64,000 nucleotides of DNA from Lepeophtheirus salmonis (GCF_016086655.4 NC_052132.2:11410805-11474804), one strand, 5' to 3'. Positions 11,220 to 23,339 are shown, numbered from the stretch's first letter. The notes: a model not told the origin generated them from the letters alone. A program made the numbers and translations.

Positions 11220-13660
11220 TTCCTTAAAGTTTGAATATGCAAAAAGAATGGCTTAACCAAAGTGCCAAAAAATAATCACTAAACCTTCTTTAGTTATGAT
11301 AAAATTAAAATTCATTAACAGTCAAGGACATATTTCACTTTTGTCCTTGATTAACAGTGCGCGTTAATCTGCTTAACTCGGTATATTTAAGTGTGTTAAA
11401 AAAATAACGCCGTGATGGATTATTTCTTGAACTATTCTATATTATAAGTCTAAAATTGATGTCTCTAGTCAAATGACTATTAAACATTTCTAGGTAAAAT
11501 GTATGTACATAAACTAATGAAAGCATTTCATATATCCCCAAACCAAAAATGTAAAAATAAATAAACAAAGTCACAGAATAAATCCGATGTCAAAGCCTTT
11601 AATGATTTATAGTTAATATATTTAATCCATTTTTTTCAAATAATTCTTTGAAAAATATATGAATGAACGGGAGGAAAAAGTAACCCATTATTAAAGCAAG
11701 AATGAGCAAATTGAATAAACGCTAGTTTTTCAATCAATTTATCATTTATTAGAAAAGGGTTTAAAAGTTGTTTTTCAAATATTTCTAAAAAGAATATAAT
11801 AAAATGATTCATCGTTATGCAGCGTAAAAAGATTATAGATCTTGAACAAACTTCAAGCAATTACTTGATTTTTTTTTTAATAGTTATACATCCCTATTAT
11901 AGTACATCAAACCACTTCTAGTACAATGGGACCTAAACATTTTTTGCCGAACAGCGTTGTGCAAAATGACTATTAGGGCCATTTGCCCAAAAGTGATATT
12001 TAATATTTTGAAATATGCGATTGCATATTTTAATTCAATTTAAAATTATGTAAATTGATATTGTTATATAAGTTAATTTATAATAGTAATATAAAAATAG
12101 TATTTTGCAGAAATTATATTCATTAATGATAATGAATAAATACATCCTTTGTTTTAATTTAAATTTGTAACATATTATACAGGACAGCGATTTGAATGGA
12201 AAGAGTGCTAATCACTTCTCCGTTATCAATTAATTATCATTCATATAAGAAAAGACTGATAAAATTGATGAATAAGGACAATATTAGGCAATAACAGCTG
12301 TTTATACTTCGTTATAATCTAGGATGTGTCAGAGAAAGAGGAGGCTGGATGTGGTGAAGCAAATCATTGACAAGACTCGGGAAGGCCATTAAATATTATA
12401 GTTTTTAATGAAAATTCTTGCTCTAAACTAATAACTTACCTTACCATACAATACTTTGTACTACAGCCCATGATGAATAATTTTAAATTACCTATGGGGC
12501 CCATAGATATAAATAAGTAAAGTCAGTCTTGAATTATACGGGATCGAGGCTAAATTTTGTACACATTTCAAAAAACTACTCATCAAAAAATAAACAATTA
12601 AATTATCACATTTTATAAGCTGGATACCTCAAAGTTTAAAGGGAGTCTAATTCTAAATGGGCATGATTTATCTATAAAATAAGTTTCTAAAGAAAGAAAA
12701 CAGCATTATAATAAACAAAACCGTGTTTACAGACATCCCAAATACTCCCAAACCATTATAGAATAAAAATGCATTTTATTTTCCGCATATTATCACAATA
12801 AAGTCACATGCAATAAAAAAAAATCCATGTATTGACGACAAACAGGTAGATATAAGTCGACAAATATATTTTTAATGTATAAATAGTGTATTTAATGCAG
12901 TATAATTTATTTAAAAGCCTTATGACATTTGAATTTGAAAACTACTTAAATGAATAATCCAATTACCTATGATGCAATGTTTTACGAGGCACATTAATTA
13001 TTAATATAGAAAGCTTAATATCCGATTGGTTAGTATAATTGTTAGAATTACTTTAACAGCTGTAAACTCTTACATTTGGACATAATTTCTCTATTACATC
13101 TGTGCAACAGCATATTCGCCAGTCGTCTAAAACAAACATATAATATTGTTATTAAAACGTAAAACACGAAATTCACCATTGGAAACTTCAACCTCAATTA
13201 GTTTAACCTTTAAAACCTTTTCTTTTTAAATCACGTTTTTAAATATAGTAAAGATTCAGAGCCATATTTTGAAATGAAATAACAATATAAATAAAAAATG
13301 GAGGTAATAACTTAACTTAAGATTTTGGAGCCATTTTTTTGGACAAAATGAGGCGGAAAAATATGAAATTATGAAAAAGGAGAAACCAAAATACCAAAAT
13401 TGAGGAATATGCATAAAAAATAAAGTTTTATAATGATAATTTAAAATAATTGGTTTTGTTTTATATTGATTATAATTTATTGACAATTTTTGCAATAATA
13501 TATAAACAAAACTAGATTTTATAAATTATTTATTTCTTAAATTTTGTAAAATTCAAGGAGGATTATTTAACATTAAATTTCGGGGCAAATTTCCACATAC
13601 TCTATTGACTGTTGTCAAAATATAGTTCTTTTGACATATTAGATCATGTAATCATAATAC
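11220..13660. other. 2.4 kb AT-rich DNA without recognised genes
   Basis: No homology-like signal. A short open segment near 12310-12380 (QRKRRLDVVKQIIDKTREGH) has coding-like composition but is too short to assign. Confidence 0.4.
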
Positions 13661-13664
13661 TGAT

Positions 13665-13925
13665 TGCATTCAGGGGCGCCCGCAAGAGGTGGGCAGGAGG
13701 GACTTTAGACCCCAATTTAGGATTTTTAACTAGAATTTATTTTTCACAAAAACTTAATTTTTTCTGAAAAGATATGGATTTTTTTTTTTGAATTTTTGAA
13801 TTTTTTTTCAAAAAAATTATTTAAAATTAAACATTTGAAATTTATTTCCTAAAAATTTAATTTTTCTTTAAAAAATTCCAAAAAATGTAAATTTATGTTT
13901 ATAGTTGGGGGGGGATTTTGTACAC
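13665..13925. repeat. GC-headed AT-rich repeat
   Basis: A short GC-rich head (GGGGCGCCCGCAAGAGGTGG, 13673-13692) is followed by AATTTTTGAAAA-type tracts with a GATATGGATTTTTT block, then a G-run (13905-13913). Similar to the AT-rich tract at 40560-40995, which is bounded by C-runs. Non-coding. Confidence 0.4.
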
Positions 13926-14065
13926 AAATGAATTTAAGGCAACAATTGAATTGATATAATGAGAGCATAATCAAAAAATGATCTCAATTTTTCTCTGAGT
14001 CATCTGAATTTCGAAATATCTGGGATTATAGTAACTTAGGACTATTATCATTCGGGTAATATTTC
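13925..14065 (+). repeat. Dispersed repeat B, copy 2
   Basis: Direct-orientation partner of 3290-3430, sharing GAGTCATCTGAATTTCGAAA-like sequence and the GAAATATCTGGGATTATAGT block. Confidence 0.6.
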
Positions 14066-14399
14066 ACCATTAAAACTATAATCAAATTAAACGTAAGATA
14101 AGTTAAACTTATGGAAATTTGTTTTTGTTTTTTTAATTCTGTATGTTGTTCTAAACTCGATTTTTTTCATTTTTATTGGGAAAATGATGAAAAACGAACC
14201 TCTTCTTTAGACACTTATAACTTATTAAATATACATAGTGATGAGGATTATCATACATTATCTTATAGATAAATTATCAATGTATAATCTAAAAAAAAAA
14301 TATTTCAAATTTTAGTGATCCCATTTTGTAATATTAAAATTCTTTACTCATCGTGAATAGATCGCTATATATTTCGATCCTGGTATCTCATTCCGAAGG

Positions 14400-14545
14400 A
14401 ATGAGTCCACTCTACTCCCTTATGAGGTCTGAAAGTTTTTCTCGGATGAATTATCCTCCCGTCGTCCCTCGTTGAGTTCGAAATCCGAATTTGAACCTCT
14501 CTTGAGATGGATAATCAAATTAAAAGTATCTTCCATCGATTGCTT
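14400..14545 (-). repeat. Dispersed repeat F, copy 1
   Basis: Its reverse complement matches 19925-20045. Shared words include CTTGATTGGCAATCTCAAGAG versus TTTGATTATCCATCTCAAGAG, AATTCGGA, and GGGACGA.RGGAKGA..ATTC.TCC. Opposite orientations, about 5.4 kb apart. Non-coding. Confidence 0.6.
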
Positions 14546-14549
14546 CGAT

Positions 14550-15165
14550 CTTCCTTTTACGGGACATGACGTCATGAAATTGGCATTTAAATAAAAAAAT
14601 AATCATGATAATCTTGTCTATTTGCTAGTACACCTCCCACATAAAAAATGAGATCATTAAAATATAAAAAATTGAACAAAAATAAATACCGATAATTAAA
14701 CCTGATAATTTGAAGAATTGAAAACCCGACGATAATTTGTGCAAGGATACAGTTGTAATCCATATTGAACATTAAGAATAACCATTCTAGCTTGTTTTTG
14801 TGTTGACGGGTCACATATAAAAAAAAAAAAACATTACTCATTGTCCTAATAATAATTTATTAAAAAGTTTTTCTTTTGTATGTGATAAAATGCTTTAGAT
14901 TCATTATGTAGGCTAAATATAATACTAAGCTTTTTGTTTGTGGACAATGTACCTTGTATTTCGATTAACACCCTTGATTAATGATACACGGACATACGTA
15001 CACTAGTAAATTATTTTAAACTTCCTTCTAGTAGAATTAAAAGATGCTTTTATGGAAATCATAAATAAGTAAAAGTATCACCTGATACAGGATTCCATAT
15101 CAAATGAATATCATTCTCAGATATTAAAATAATATTTAATGTCTCTATATTTAAAAAAATATAAG
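14550..15165. other. AT-rich DNA with a small shared block
   Basis: Near 14770-14815 the minus strand has GTCAACACAAAAACAAGCTAG. A close match lies at 36233-36258 on plus, and TGTGTTGACGGGCCACATATA occurs near 24851. Otherwise nothing recognised. Confidence 0.35.
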
Positions 15166-15169
15166 TCGT

Positions 15170-15310
15170 AATAATTTTGAAAAATGTCTGGTAGGAGAGC
15201 AGCTTAGCTGTCACGAAATTTCATTATAGTAGCTACAAGCAGCTATGATTTGAAATAAATAAACACAAAACCCCACTTTGTATCTAGCAATGATATAGGG
15301 AGGAGTTGAA
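15170..15310 (+). repeat. Dispersed repeat E, copy 2
   Basis: Direct partner of 8635-8765; see that entry for shared blocks. Confidence 0.55.
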
Positions 15311-15509
15311 TGGATGTTGATCTTCAATTCTACTACAAATCCAATAAAGACTTACACTTAAAACCGGTGATACTATCTGGGAGAATTTCGGGGATGTTAA
15401 AACAAAGAAACAGATAAAAAATATGGTAATTTAAAGAATTTTTTTGGAGGAGATAAGCTACAACCATCTGTGACGAGAAGGGAGAAAGAAATAAATAGGG
15501 TCATAGGCA

Positions 15510-15615
15510 TGAATTACTCATATTTTCATCCTCCATTCTACCCTACGTGCAACAAGGACTTACAATTATGACTCAGTAACAAAATCATCAATATTACTCT
15601 CTGTCTTTTATGAGC
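15510..15615 (+). repeat. Dispersed repeat D, copy 2
   Basis: Partner of 6085-6190 and, in opposite orientation, of 21700-21775 (shared TCTTTTATGAGCACAC.CACA). Confidence 0.45.
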
Positions 15616-15801
15616 ACACACAAATGTTTAATCCTGTTTCTTAAATATCAATTCTTGAGTTTTCTCACTACAAAATAATAGGCTAGCTAAAAAATGTACC
15701 TGATTTGCATCACTACATATATCTCCACAATTAAACATAAAAACAAACCTGCATAGGTCATAGGTTCCTTTTGTGATAGTAATTCCAGAGAGTTTTTGAT
15801 C

Positions 15802-17102
15802 AATGTTAGAATTCACAGAATAATTTCTTTAAATACAAGAGGAGGAAAAAGTCAAAGATCTCTTTATGATCTGATTTCAAATTTACTATCACTAAAACCT
15901 GATATTTTGTGTTTGGAATCAATTAAGATAATTGTATCTTGAACATGTACAGTTAATTTTCCTTACTGTTTGCCAAAAATATTACTATTTTTTTACTGGA
16001 TATGAAAGCGGAGTACTTACATTTGTCTCAAAGAATATATCTAGTCCGACATGTACCAAAGAGTTCTCCGGAATGAGCAATTGGCATAAAATCTTGATTC
16101 GACTCCCAAATTTTAGTCTAAACTTGGTTAATGCTTACAGCCCAAATCAGAGGTTCTTCCCTTTATTTCAGTCAATAATTATTGAAAGTAAAAATGAGCT
16201 GCTACTTCTTATCATTTTAGGAGATCGAAATGTAGGTATCTCGAATAAACACCATCTTAATACTGAAATCTTGAACCAAAAAAAAGTTAAGTTTCAGCTT
16301 TATTTTGGCTAATCCTACGAATGTTTTGAGTCCGAATAAAAATTTTTGCTGGAAAAAAAGCAAGCAAATTTCAACGATTGATTAAGTTATTTCTTCCAAG
16401 TCCATTCAATCAATGAATAATGAATAAAAAAGCTAGTTTTTTTATTTGAAAAGAAGTTGTCGAAAAGGAAGTACTTCGGCTCCTTTAGTATTCATTTTGG
16501 CATTAAAAATCTTGTTTGATTACATCATAAAAAAGTATGGAGTCTTTGGAATACAACTTCACGATACCAAACATATATTGATTAAATTAAGGATGACATA
16601 ACCATTTTGCTTGAAGCAAATTATAAAAACAATTAGTGAAAAGTATAGAAATAGTCATGAACTTCTTTACGAAATTCAAAGATAAATCAGGACTAGAAAT
16701 AAATAGAGAAAGGACAGGGATTCTTCCTTCAGGCGCATGGTGTTCACAGATAACAGGAAAAATTATGAGCTGTCCTATTAAGAACCAAACAGATGTAGTA
16801 GGTATAGTATGGGGAAAATATGCTGAGGCGTACTCTAATTGCTTGACCCTGAATCAAAAATTCAATCGAAAATTAAAGGTTGGAGATCCTTAAATCTGCA
16901 AAAAAAAAAAATCGATGTTTACAATAGCCTAATGATTTTATTGGTAGTTTATAAGGCCACTTCTCTACCCAGATTAGTAGAAGTTGCAATGAAGCTAGGA
17001 GAAAAGCAGTTAGGAAAGTTGATTCATCAAAGCTACATAGCAGCATCAAAAAGGCCTAAATCTCAAATGAGAGGAGGACGAACACTTCTATCAACAATTT
17101 GA
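15802..17102 (+). pseudogene. LINE (non-LTR retrotransposon) ORF2 relic: endonuclease and reverse transcriptase
   Basis: Decayed ORF2. The AP-like endonuclease domain runs from about 15810 (RIISLNTRGG, then LLSLKPDILCLESIKI) through a frameshift to 15985-16312, with YESGVLTFVSKN, LNLVNAYSPN and ILGDRN, where GDFN is expected. A piece of linker follows (ANPTNVLSPNKNFCWKKS). Much of the RT fingers and palm is missing. Sequence resumes near 16458 with motif B (GSTSAPLVFILALKILFDYI). A frameshift puts motif C (KDDITILLEA, catalytic DD kept) near 16590-16620. Thumb-like SIEIVMNFFTKFKDKSGLEI and WRSLNLQKK follow to 17102. At least four frameshifts and internal deletions make it inactive. The RT thumb resembles that of several aquatic invertebrate LINEs; the clade cannot be set here. 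Confidence 0.72.
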
Positions 17103-17109
17103 CTTAAAA

Positions 17110-17955
17110 TTTATCAAAAGATTTTTATAGATCAGACAACAAATTCGATTCAGTATTCGAATTTGTTTGTTTCAATTTCACTCCGACTCTAATGTGTATA
17201 TTATTTGTGAAAATTGTTTTAAATATGAAAGGCATTAATAAAAAGTTTGGACTATCAATTTTATTATTTGACTGTTTGGATGGACAAGAAGAAAAACATC
17301 AATAAAAAAAAATAATAATAATGGATTTTATTTTACAAAATCTGATATAATCAAATTTTATTTATCATGGTCTAGAAATGAAGGCAAAATATAAAACTTT
17401 AAAAGCAATACATGTATTTAATATGCAAACACATCTGTTCAATTAATCCCATTTCTTTTAAAAAAATAACATGTGCTATAAAAATAATTGTTAATTTAAT
17501 TTCCAACAGTTTTCAATTAAAGATTTATGTAGAATGAAAAAAGAAGAAGATATGTATACCAAGGTTGGGTATAATTTATTTATTTCTTTTTCAAAAGGGA
17601 ATGAATGATAAAATAAATAGTAACATTAAATAAATTTCTAATTTCTTAATATTAAATCACTTTTATTTATGGGTACGTTGTAAAAAATAATATTTTTTAT
17701 GCCCCATGCGTCATATTTAAGAGTACACTGCAAGAAATTATTACAGTATCACTTTTTATAGATTTTTTTTTTACAAAAGTGAGGTTGTGTCATATTCTAA
17801 TAATCATTTTCAATTGTTTTTATATATAAATTTTGGCTGTATCTTCAAAGACGACAAGATGAAAGGAGAAATAATTAGTGTACTGGGAATACTCACACGC
17901 ATAAACACACCAAAAATACAATAGAACAAAACAATAGAAATCGAGCGAGCACACT
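17110..17955. other. AT-rich DNA after the LINE relic
   Basis: No coding or repeat signal recognised. The LINE 3' end cannot be placed. Confidence 0.4.
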
Positions 17956-17959
17956 TAGT

Positions 17960-18287
17960 GGTATGCACAAGAAAATAAATGTTAGTGGCATTACCCTCCA
18001 AAAGATCATAAAAGATGACTTGAGGCAAAATCAAGAGCAAGGAAGAAGAAGTTTCTCATTACGACGGCCACAAAAGAGAAGAGGTTATCTAGCACCAAGC
18101 TTATTTTTAATATGTCCAAGAACATGTGACCTCCCAGCTCACTACCGATGTTAATCTTTTGGATTATTCAATCTAGGAAAATGTAAAATACATAGACGTA
18201 CTTGTCAAATGACTATATATTTATGGTTTATGCGAGCTTCAGGAAAAAGGTCGTCATTGAGACTGAGGGAGGCCATATTGAGTAAAA
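17960..18287 (+). pseudogene. Mariner-type transposase relic, core deleted
   Basis: Starts with an HTH-like block (HKKINVSGITLQKIIKDDL, about 17963-18020). A one-base frameshift leads to KSRARKKKFLITTATKEKR and then STKLIFNM (to about 18125). After about 70 bp it ends with the family C-terminus (FRKKVVIETEGGHIE, 18239-18283) and a stop. The catalytic middle is missing, giving the same N-plus-C fusion architecture as the relics at 395-790 and 10585-11213. No TIR identified. Confidence 0.62.
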
Positions 18288-18465
18288 ATGTCAATTTCAG
18301 TTGTAATTCGATGAAAATATATTTAATTCTGTTCTCACTTTCTACACCAACTAGTTTTTATTAAAGTTTATAAAAATTTCTTCCTTCTAAACATAAATAT
18401 GACCCATGGGATAAATCATTACAATTGAAATGACAGTTTATACGAGTGTTGCCACGAAACCAAAA
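18288..18465. other. AT-rich spacer
   Basis: Nothing recognised between the transposase relic and repeat G. Confidence 0.35.
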
Positions 18466-18469
18466 TTTT

Positions 18470-18550
18470 AGTACCAGTTAAAGTATCAAAATGGGTATCG
18501 TAACTTCGGTGCCAATACTTTTCCGGCTAAAAATATAAAACAAAATGTTG
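18470..18550 (+). repeat. Dispersed repeat G (pairs with about 22185-22265)
   Basis: TACTTTTCCGGCTAAAAATATAAAACAAAATGTTGTTAAG-like sequence corresponds to TATTCTTTTTCGACTAAGAATTTGAAACAAAAATGTTATTAAG at about 22220-22264. Same orientation, diverged. Confidence 0.45.
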
Positions 18551-18995
18551 TTAAGATAAATTGGCATGTAAATACTTAAAAAATGACTGAATAATTATTT
18601 TTGAGTTGGGTTGGATCACTTTTATCATAAAAAACAATTTAATAAAGATCATTCTTTTTAGGCCAAGTCATAAATTTAAAGAGGTACGTCATGAGTGGAC
18701 CAAATCTTATTATTACATAGTGAAACTGCTATGAATGTTTCTAATGTCAGTTTAGTATATATCGTATATAAAATATGGATCTATTTTTATACAATAAAAC
18801 AACAGTCTAAACTATGGGTGGAAGGAGGCAATAGCGCTCCAAATAAGTTTCATACTCTTCCATAGCAAGTAAAGTAATGTGACGGTTTCCAGGGACGCAC
18901 AATTTATTGTAATGTCATTCTATTTTTGAAAAGGATTTCTTTTGGGCCGCTACCATAAGCTCCAACCTGGACGATGCAGTCTTTGAGGTCTCTTC
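18551..18995. other. Non-coding DNA
   Basis: No gene or repeat identified. It may hold further decayed sequence of the element that follows. Confidence 0.35.
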
Positions 18996-18999
18996 TTGA

Positions 19000-19320
19000 C
19001 TAAACAGAGATGGGCAAAGTCGAGGGAAGAATTGTCGGGGAAGTTAACCAAGTCAACAATTCACCTCATACCTCCTCACAATCCAATCACTGACATTGAG
19101 TGCAGCCTTTTCGACTTGGGCGGACTTCTGGTGATGGCAGTATCCAAATCCTCTATGATCCCAATTTTTCAGCGTCTACCACTGCCAGCGGACATTTCTT
19201 TTCTTTTAATCCTTTCAACAAGACCCAAGACCTCACGACCTCTGTGATTTCCTCAAAAATCACTTTGGTATGGAGCAAATCAGACACACTTTGCCTTTTC
19301 GCCTCTGGTGATATCTGAAA
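19000..19320 (-). pseudogene. Possible Tc1/mariner N-terminal transposase fragment
   Basis: On the minus strand a frame from about 19317 reads SPEAKRQSVSDLLHTKVIFEE, resembling the first HTH of mariner-like proteins (KRQ...DLL.....). VVDAEKLGS and, in another frame, AALNVSDWIVRRYE (about 19105-19060) follow. NVSDW.VRR is a recurrent second-HTH motif of these enzymes and is close to the block in the 395-790 relic (LNVRHWAVRK). At least two frameshifts; nothing of the catalytic domain is seen. Confidence 0.5.
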
Positions 19321-19324
19321 GTTA

Positions 19325-19920
19325 TCTTCCTATTGTTTATTAGCCAGAATTTTCCTATCTTTTAATAACGCAACTTAGTATTTTAAAATATTCACTGTAA
19401 AGAAATCCAAATTGACTTAAAGCCAAGTCCAAGATTTTACCTCGCACGATGTACATATTACTGTTGAAACTCGGTCTAACAACAAATCTTAAATAATTTT
19501 TTTGTAAGCTAATTTTTCGGTTCAAACCATGGTCTCAGACCAAGGCCCTATATTTTTCAGTCTCACTCTATGAACCGATTTTTATATATCTTTTTCGTCT
19601 CATACATATTGAGAGACCGACTTTTTTTTTCTAGATCAACCTTCATTGTGTTTTTACTATATTAAACAAAGATCTGACATATATTATCAATATTTGGGCA
19701 ACATTGATAATCTAAAAAGTACACAATATGTTCAAGAACAAATACATATAGCATTTAGAATAAGTTAGAATCTTTCCATCTATGTATTAAAATATGAAAT
19801 TATAAAATATATAACAATTTGAATTTATGTATGCTTTTAATTTGACAATTGCTAAGGCCTATGATTATTCTTAATTCATTGAGTACAGATTAAGTGTAAT
19901 TATATGTTCTCTAAGAGTTA
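19325..19920. other. AT-rich DNA, nothing recognised
   Basis: No supported feature. Confidence 0.35.
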
Positions 19921-19924
19921 GAGC

Positions 19925-20045
19925 GAAATGAAGAAAAGGGAATCAACTTTCAACTTGATTGGCAATCTCAAGAGGTTCCTTAATTCGGAGTTATGTATTC
20001 CAAAAGGGACGATAGGATGAAAATTCCTCCAGGATAAAAGATGAA
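19925..20045 (+). repeat. Dispersed repeat F, copy 2
   Basis: Inverted partner of 14400-14545; see that entry. Confidence 0.6.
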
Positions 20046-20049
20046 TTTA

Positions 20050-21225
20050 TAATATTAAATTATATCTTATATGTATGTATGAAGCCTATCTTAGAAAATA
20101 CATATGAATATTGAACAGCACGATAAAACATACTTTCAAAATTAAAAGGCCATGAGTTTCTTCATCGTTCTAATAACTTCATTTTTGGACTTTCCACGTA
20201 AAAATACATACACATAGCACCCTTTTTTTGATTTGTTGAAAAAATGAAAAGTACATCCCGACTTATTGTACCGTGTTCACATTTTGAAAACGCATATGAC
20301 GTCATGAACAATTTATATATAAAATCAATCTACAAGGGATTTTAAATAAGACCCATATAGGTAGATTTTTTCCTTTGGATCGATCACGACCACTTTTTTT
20401 CTAATATGAAAAAAGCTTTCCGTTTTAAAATCTATATTAAAAAAGTAAAGATGTATTTATGTCTGTCTGAATATATGAAAACGAGTCACCCGTTTTATCG
20501 TATATAGTGATCCATGATGTATATGAGAACATATTTTGATCTTAGAAAAATTTAGTTGTATTTATAAAATATTGCAGGTGTGTGCATCTAGCTATTAACG
20601 TTTAATATCTATGAAATAAGAAATAATAATGCAGCTGATTTAATGAAGTATTGCAGGCATTTGCGTATAAAATATAATAAGGGCACTGTTTCTGTTTGTT
20701 TTTGTTATTGGTATATTATGTATATCGTAACTGATGTGGATTTTAAAGGTAGATAGGCTAGAAAATATCGGGTGTCAGGCTAAGTCCGGATACCAGTAGA
20801 CGCGTGAGTGCCAAAATAGGAGAATATAAACAATATTAGTTATCCAATATATACTCATGAGAGCTAAATATACCATTTTATGTCTTGATAATTTTTAGTA
20901 ATTGCAGAAAGACAGTGCAAGTGTAACCCTTAATAATCAATAACGTCATCGTCAGGTGTCAAATTCAGAATGACGTCATCGATTACTTTTAAGGGAATTA
21001 TTCTACATTAGAAATAAATGTTGCCCACTGGTTTTTCTGAATTGGCAAGATTATGTTCGGACTGTGGGCTATCGGGATCGAGCCTAGACCGAATCCACAT
21101 CTAGTGCATTTTCAGTATGTATTAAGATTTGAATGAAATATTAATGAAGGTAGGTTAAAAGGAATTATATTATTTTCATTAATGAGAGCTGTTCAAGTCA
21201 AAGTACTCAACAGTCATCTTAGCAT
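20050..21225. other. Non-coding AT-rich DNA
   Basis: Two ACGTCATCG words with a TGACGTCA palindrome lie at 20943-20980. No gene signal; function unknown and the words may be chance. Confidence 0.35.
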
Positions 21226-21229
21226 ATAA

Positions 21230-21490
21230 AAAAAAACTTGGAATAAAATTATAAAAATTAAATTTATTGAAAAAAATTAAAAAAATCACAGTCATTCACA
21301 AAAAATTCAAATATTAAATTTAAAATCAAGTTATTAAAAAAAATTAATTATTTTGTTTGGGGAAAAATTTCAATATTAAATTATGTAATATTTTTGGAAA
21401 AATTAAAAGAATCCATAGCTATTCAAAAAAAAAAAATTCGTAAAAAAAATCTTGTAAAAAGCAAAAAATCCTTAATTTGGTACGCTACAG
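21230..21490. repeat. AT-rich CCATAGCT-type repeat tract
   Basis: A-run-rich tract with AAAATCACAGTCATTCACAAAA and GAATCCATAGCTATTCAAAA units, matching those in 23570-23790. Non-coding. Confidence 0.45.
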
Positions 21491-21574
21491 CAACTAATGC
21501 CCACACCCTTAGGACGGCCCTAATTTCATTTGGCTTAATCAATTGTTGATATTTTTATGAAAAATTCCAAGGAG

Positions 21575-21775
21575 CGACAATTAAAGACTGGTCTCAAGGA
21601 GCAACAGTCCAATGGATCAGTCCTAGTGATTGGCAGTGCTAAGGACGAATAAATGGGTCCCTCAGACTGCACTGGACCAAATAAATAACGACTGACACAC
21701 CACTACATGTGAGTGTGCTCATAAAAAACAAAGAGTAACACTGAAGGTTTCTTTAAATTCTTAAATAAAAAAAAT
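21575..21775. repeat. AGGACTGA-type repeat followed by repeat D (inverted)
   Basis: AGACTGGTCT, GGATCAGTCCTAG, AAGGACGAATAAATGGG and CAGACTGCACTGGACC place 21575-21690 in the family seen at 8340-8605. The next 80 bp match 15590-15615 in reverse complement (TTTTTTATGAGCACACTCACA). Confidence 0.4.
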
Positions 21776-21789
21776 ATCTCTAAATCGAC

Positions 21790-22585
21790 GCTTAATCACT
21801 CCACTATTACTAACACTAGTATTTTATAAGAAAGATTTAAGAACTATTTGAATTAAATTTATTCATAATAGCTCATACCTATAATATATAATGTGTGACT
21901 AAAAGCAAAGCTATGACAGAAATACTCTACTATTACACCAAAATATATTCAAAAATTTGCAAAAAAAAATATTATGTGCATTTCCTATCGTATTTGACAT
22001 TAAAAAACTTCAAGTGTTAGTTTTAATTGATTAAATTGAGTAACAAAATATGGTGAAACACAAAATAATAAAAAACTTGAATGGGAAACACTGAAATTAA
22101 ATTTCATTTAAAAAAAAGGAAATTTCTAGACTTTTCATAATAATGTATCTACGTGTAATGATACCAATATCTTTGTAACGGTTCCAGTATAAAAATAGAT
22201 ATTAACATGTCCGTACTCTTCTATTCTTTTTCGACTAAGAATTTGAAACAAAAATGTTATTAAGGGCAATTTACATCCATTTACAAATCACTTAACTAGA
22301 AGTAACACGTGATAAAGGGCGAAACTCCACCTATATGATTATTTATCCTTAATTAAATAATAATATCTCTACACTAAAGTCAAAAATGGGAAATTTTGAA
22401 AATGTTGAAGAATTAAAATTGATATAAATTGCATTCATACTTTAGTATGTGTTGTACCGGGAAAACTGTCATTATTTACACATCTCTATCTTGCAAATTT
22501 TGAGAGGTAAACACTGATTCTTTTTATAATTTTCCTATGAGCATTGTTGTAAAACACCTAATTAGCATGGACAAATAATATTGGT
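21790..22585. other. AT-rich DNA including repeat G copy 2
   Basis: Contains the partner of 18470-18550 at about 22185-22265. Otherwise nothing recognised. Confidence 0.35.
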
Positions 22586-22587
22586 AT

Positions 22588-23213
22588 TTAGTATGTCAAG
22601 AAATTGATGTCTTTATTTTTCCAACACATAACTGAAAGCAAATTTAACATTTTCGCATAATTTTATTTCCCAATATATCCGCCCTTCAGTTTTATACATT
22701 TTTTAATACGTTACGGCATACAAGCAATTAAATTATCCAAAGTCTGATATGAAATTTGCAACCAGGCAAATTTTACTTTTTGAACGAGAATTTCTTCGTT
22801 GGTTGCAGGTGGAAATGTATTGATCTTATTTTGGACAATGGCTCTTAGATTTTCTAAAGTTAACAAGTCCAGGCTATTGCTAGGCCATTTACCCTTTGCT
22901 CAAAATGAGTCTGAGTTCGCCTGAAGCCATGCTTGAGCCACGTGAGAGCTATGAGCCGGAGCTTCGCCTTGCTGAAAAATGGCTCTTGACATGTGTCGTA
23001 AAATTTTCCACGTAAGAACCGATCCATTTTCTCGGCTCCTGTGCATTGCAGTGGTGATAAATTTTTGAGTATGATCTCCCCATAGTATGGAGACATCACA
23101 GTTTGTCCTCTAGGTTTAAAATGAAGCTCACTATGATCCCAGACGTGAACTTTCAAGGGAAATTTCACTTTCGAAGTGTACGAAAATGAAATGATTTCAA
23201 TTGTATATCTCAA
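22588..23213 (-). pseudogene. Tc1-like (DD37E-type) transposase relic, C-terminal half
   Basis: Minus-strand relic. It starts in the strand after the first Asp (SYTSKVKFPLKVHVW near 23175-23130, then PRGQTVMSPYYGEIILKNL), shifts frame, and continues with APAHSSHVAQAWLQANSD (about 22965-22910), AKGKWPSNSLDL and LENLRAIVQNKINTFPP. It ends at MP.RIKKCIKLKGGYIG (about 22640). The second catalytic Asp is replaced (QQGEAP for QQDGAP). The third position keeps the Glu of LENL, and 37 residues separate the two sites, as in the complete element at 37991-39332. A degraded TIR (AGTATGTCAAGAAATTGATG, 22590-22609) matches the TIR of that element. The 5' half is lost at about 23215, where another repeat begins. 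Confidence 0.72.
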
Positions 23214-23339
23214 TAGAGATGGTACATATTGTATTTCTGATCTTTTGTGTGATTTTTAATCTTAAATCTTGACCTTCGATTTTTTTAATAAATGAAGCAT
23301 CCTTATTAAACCTACATCATGACAATAGTTTGAGCTCTA

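Noticed and set aside
13070..13110. FGHNF-like peptide that might mark the ADAM zinc-binding exon
   Set aside because: Lacks HE and the rest of HExxHxxGxxH, and has no exon boundaries.
20943..20980. Paired ACGTCATC words as CRE-type regulatory sites
   Set aside because: No nearby gene start; two 8-9 bp words in this much DNA are not evidence of regulation.
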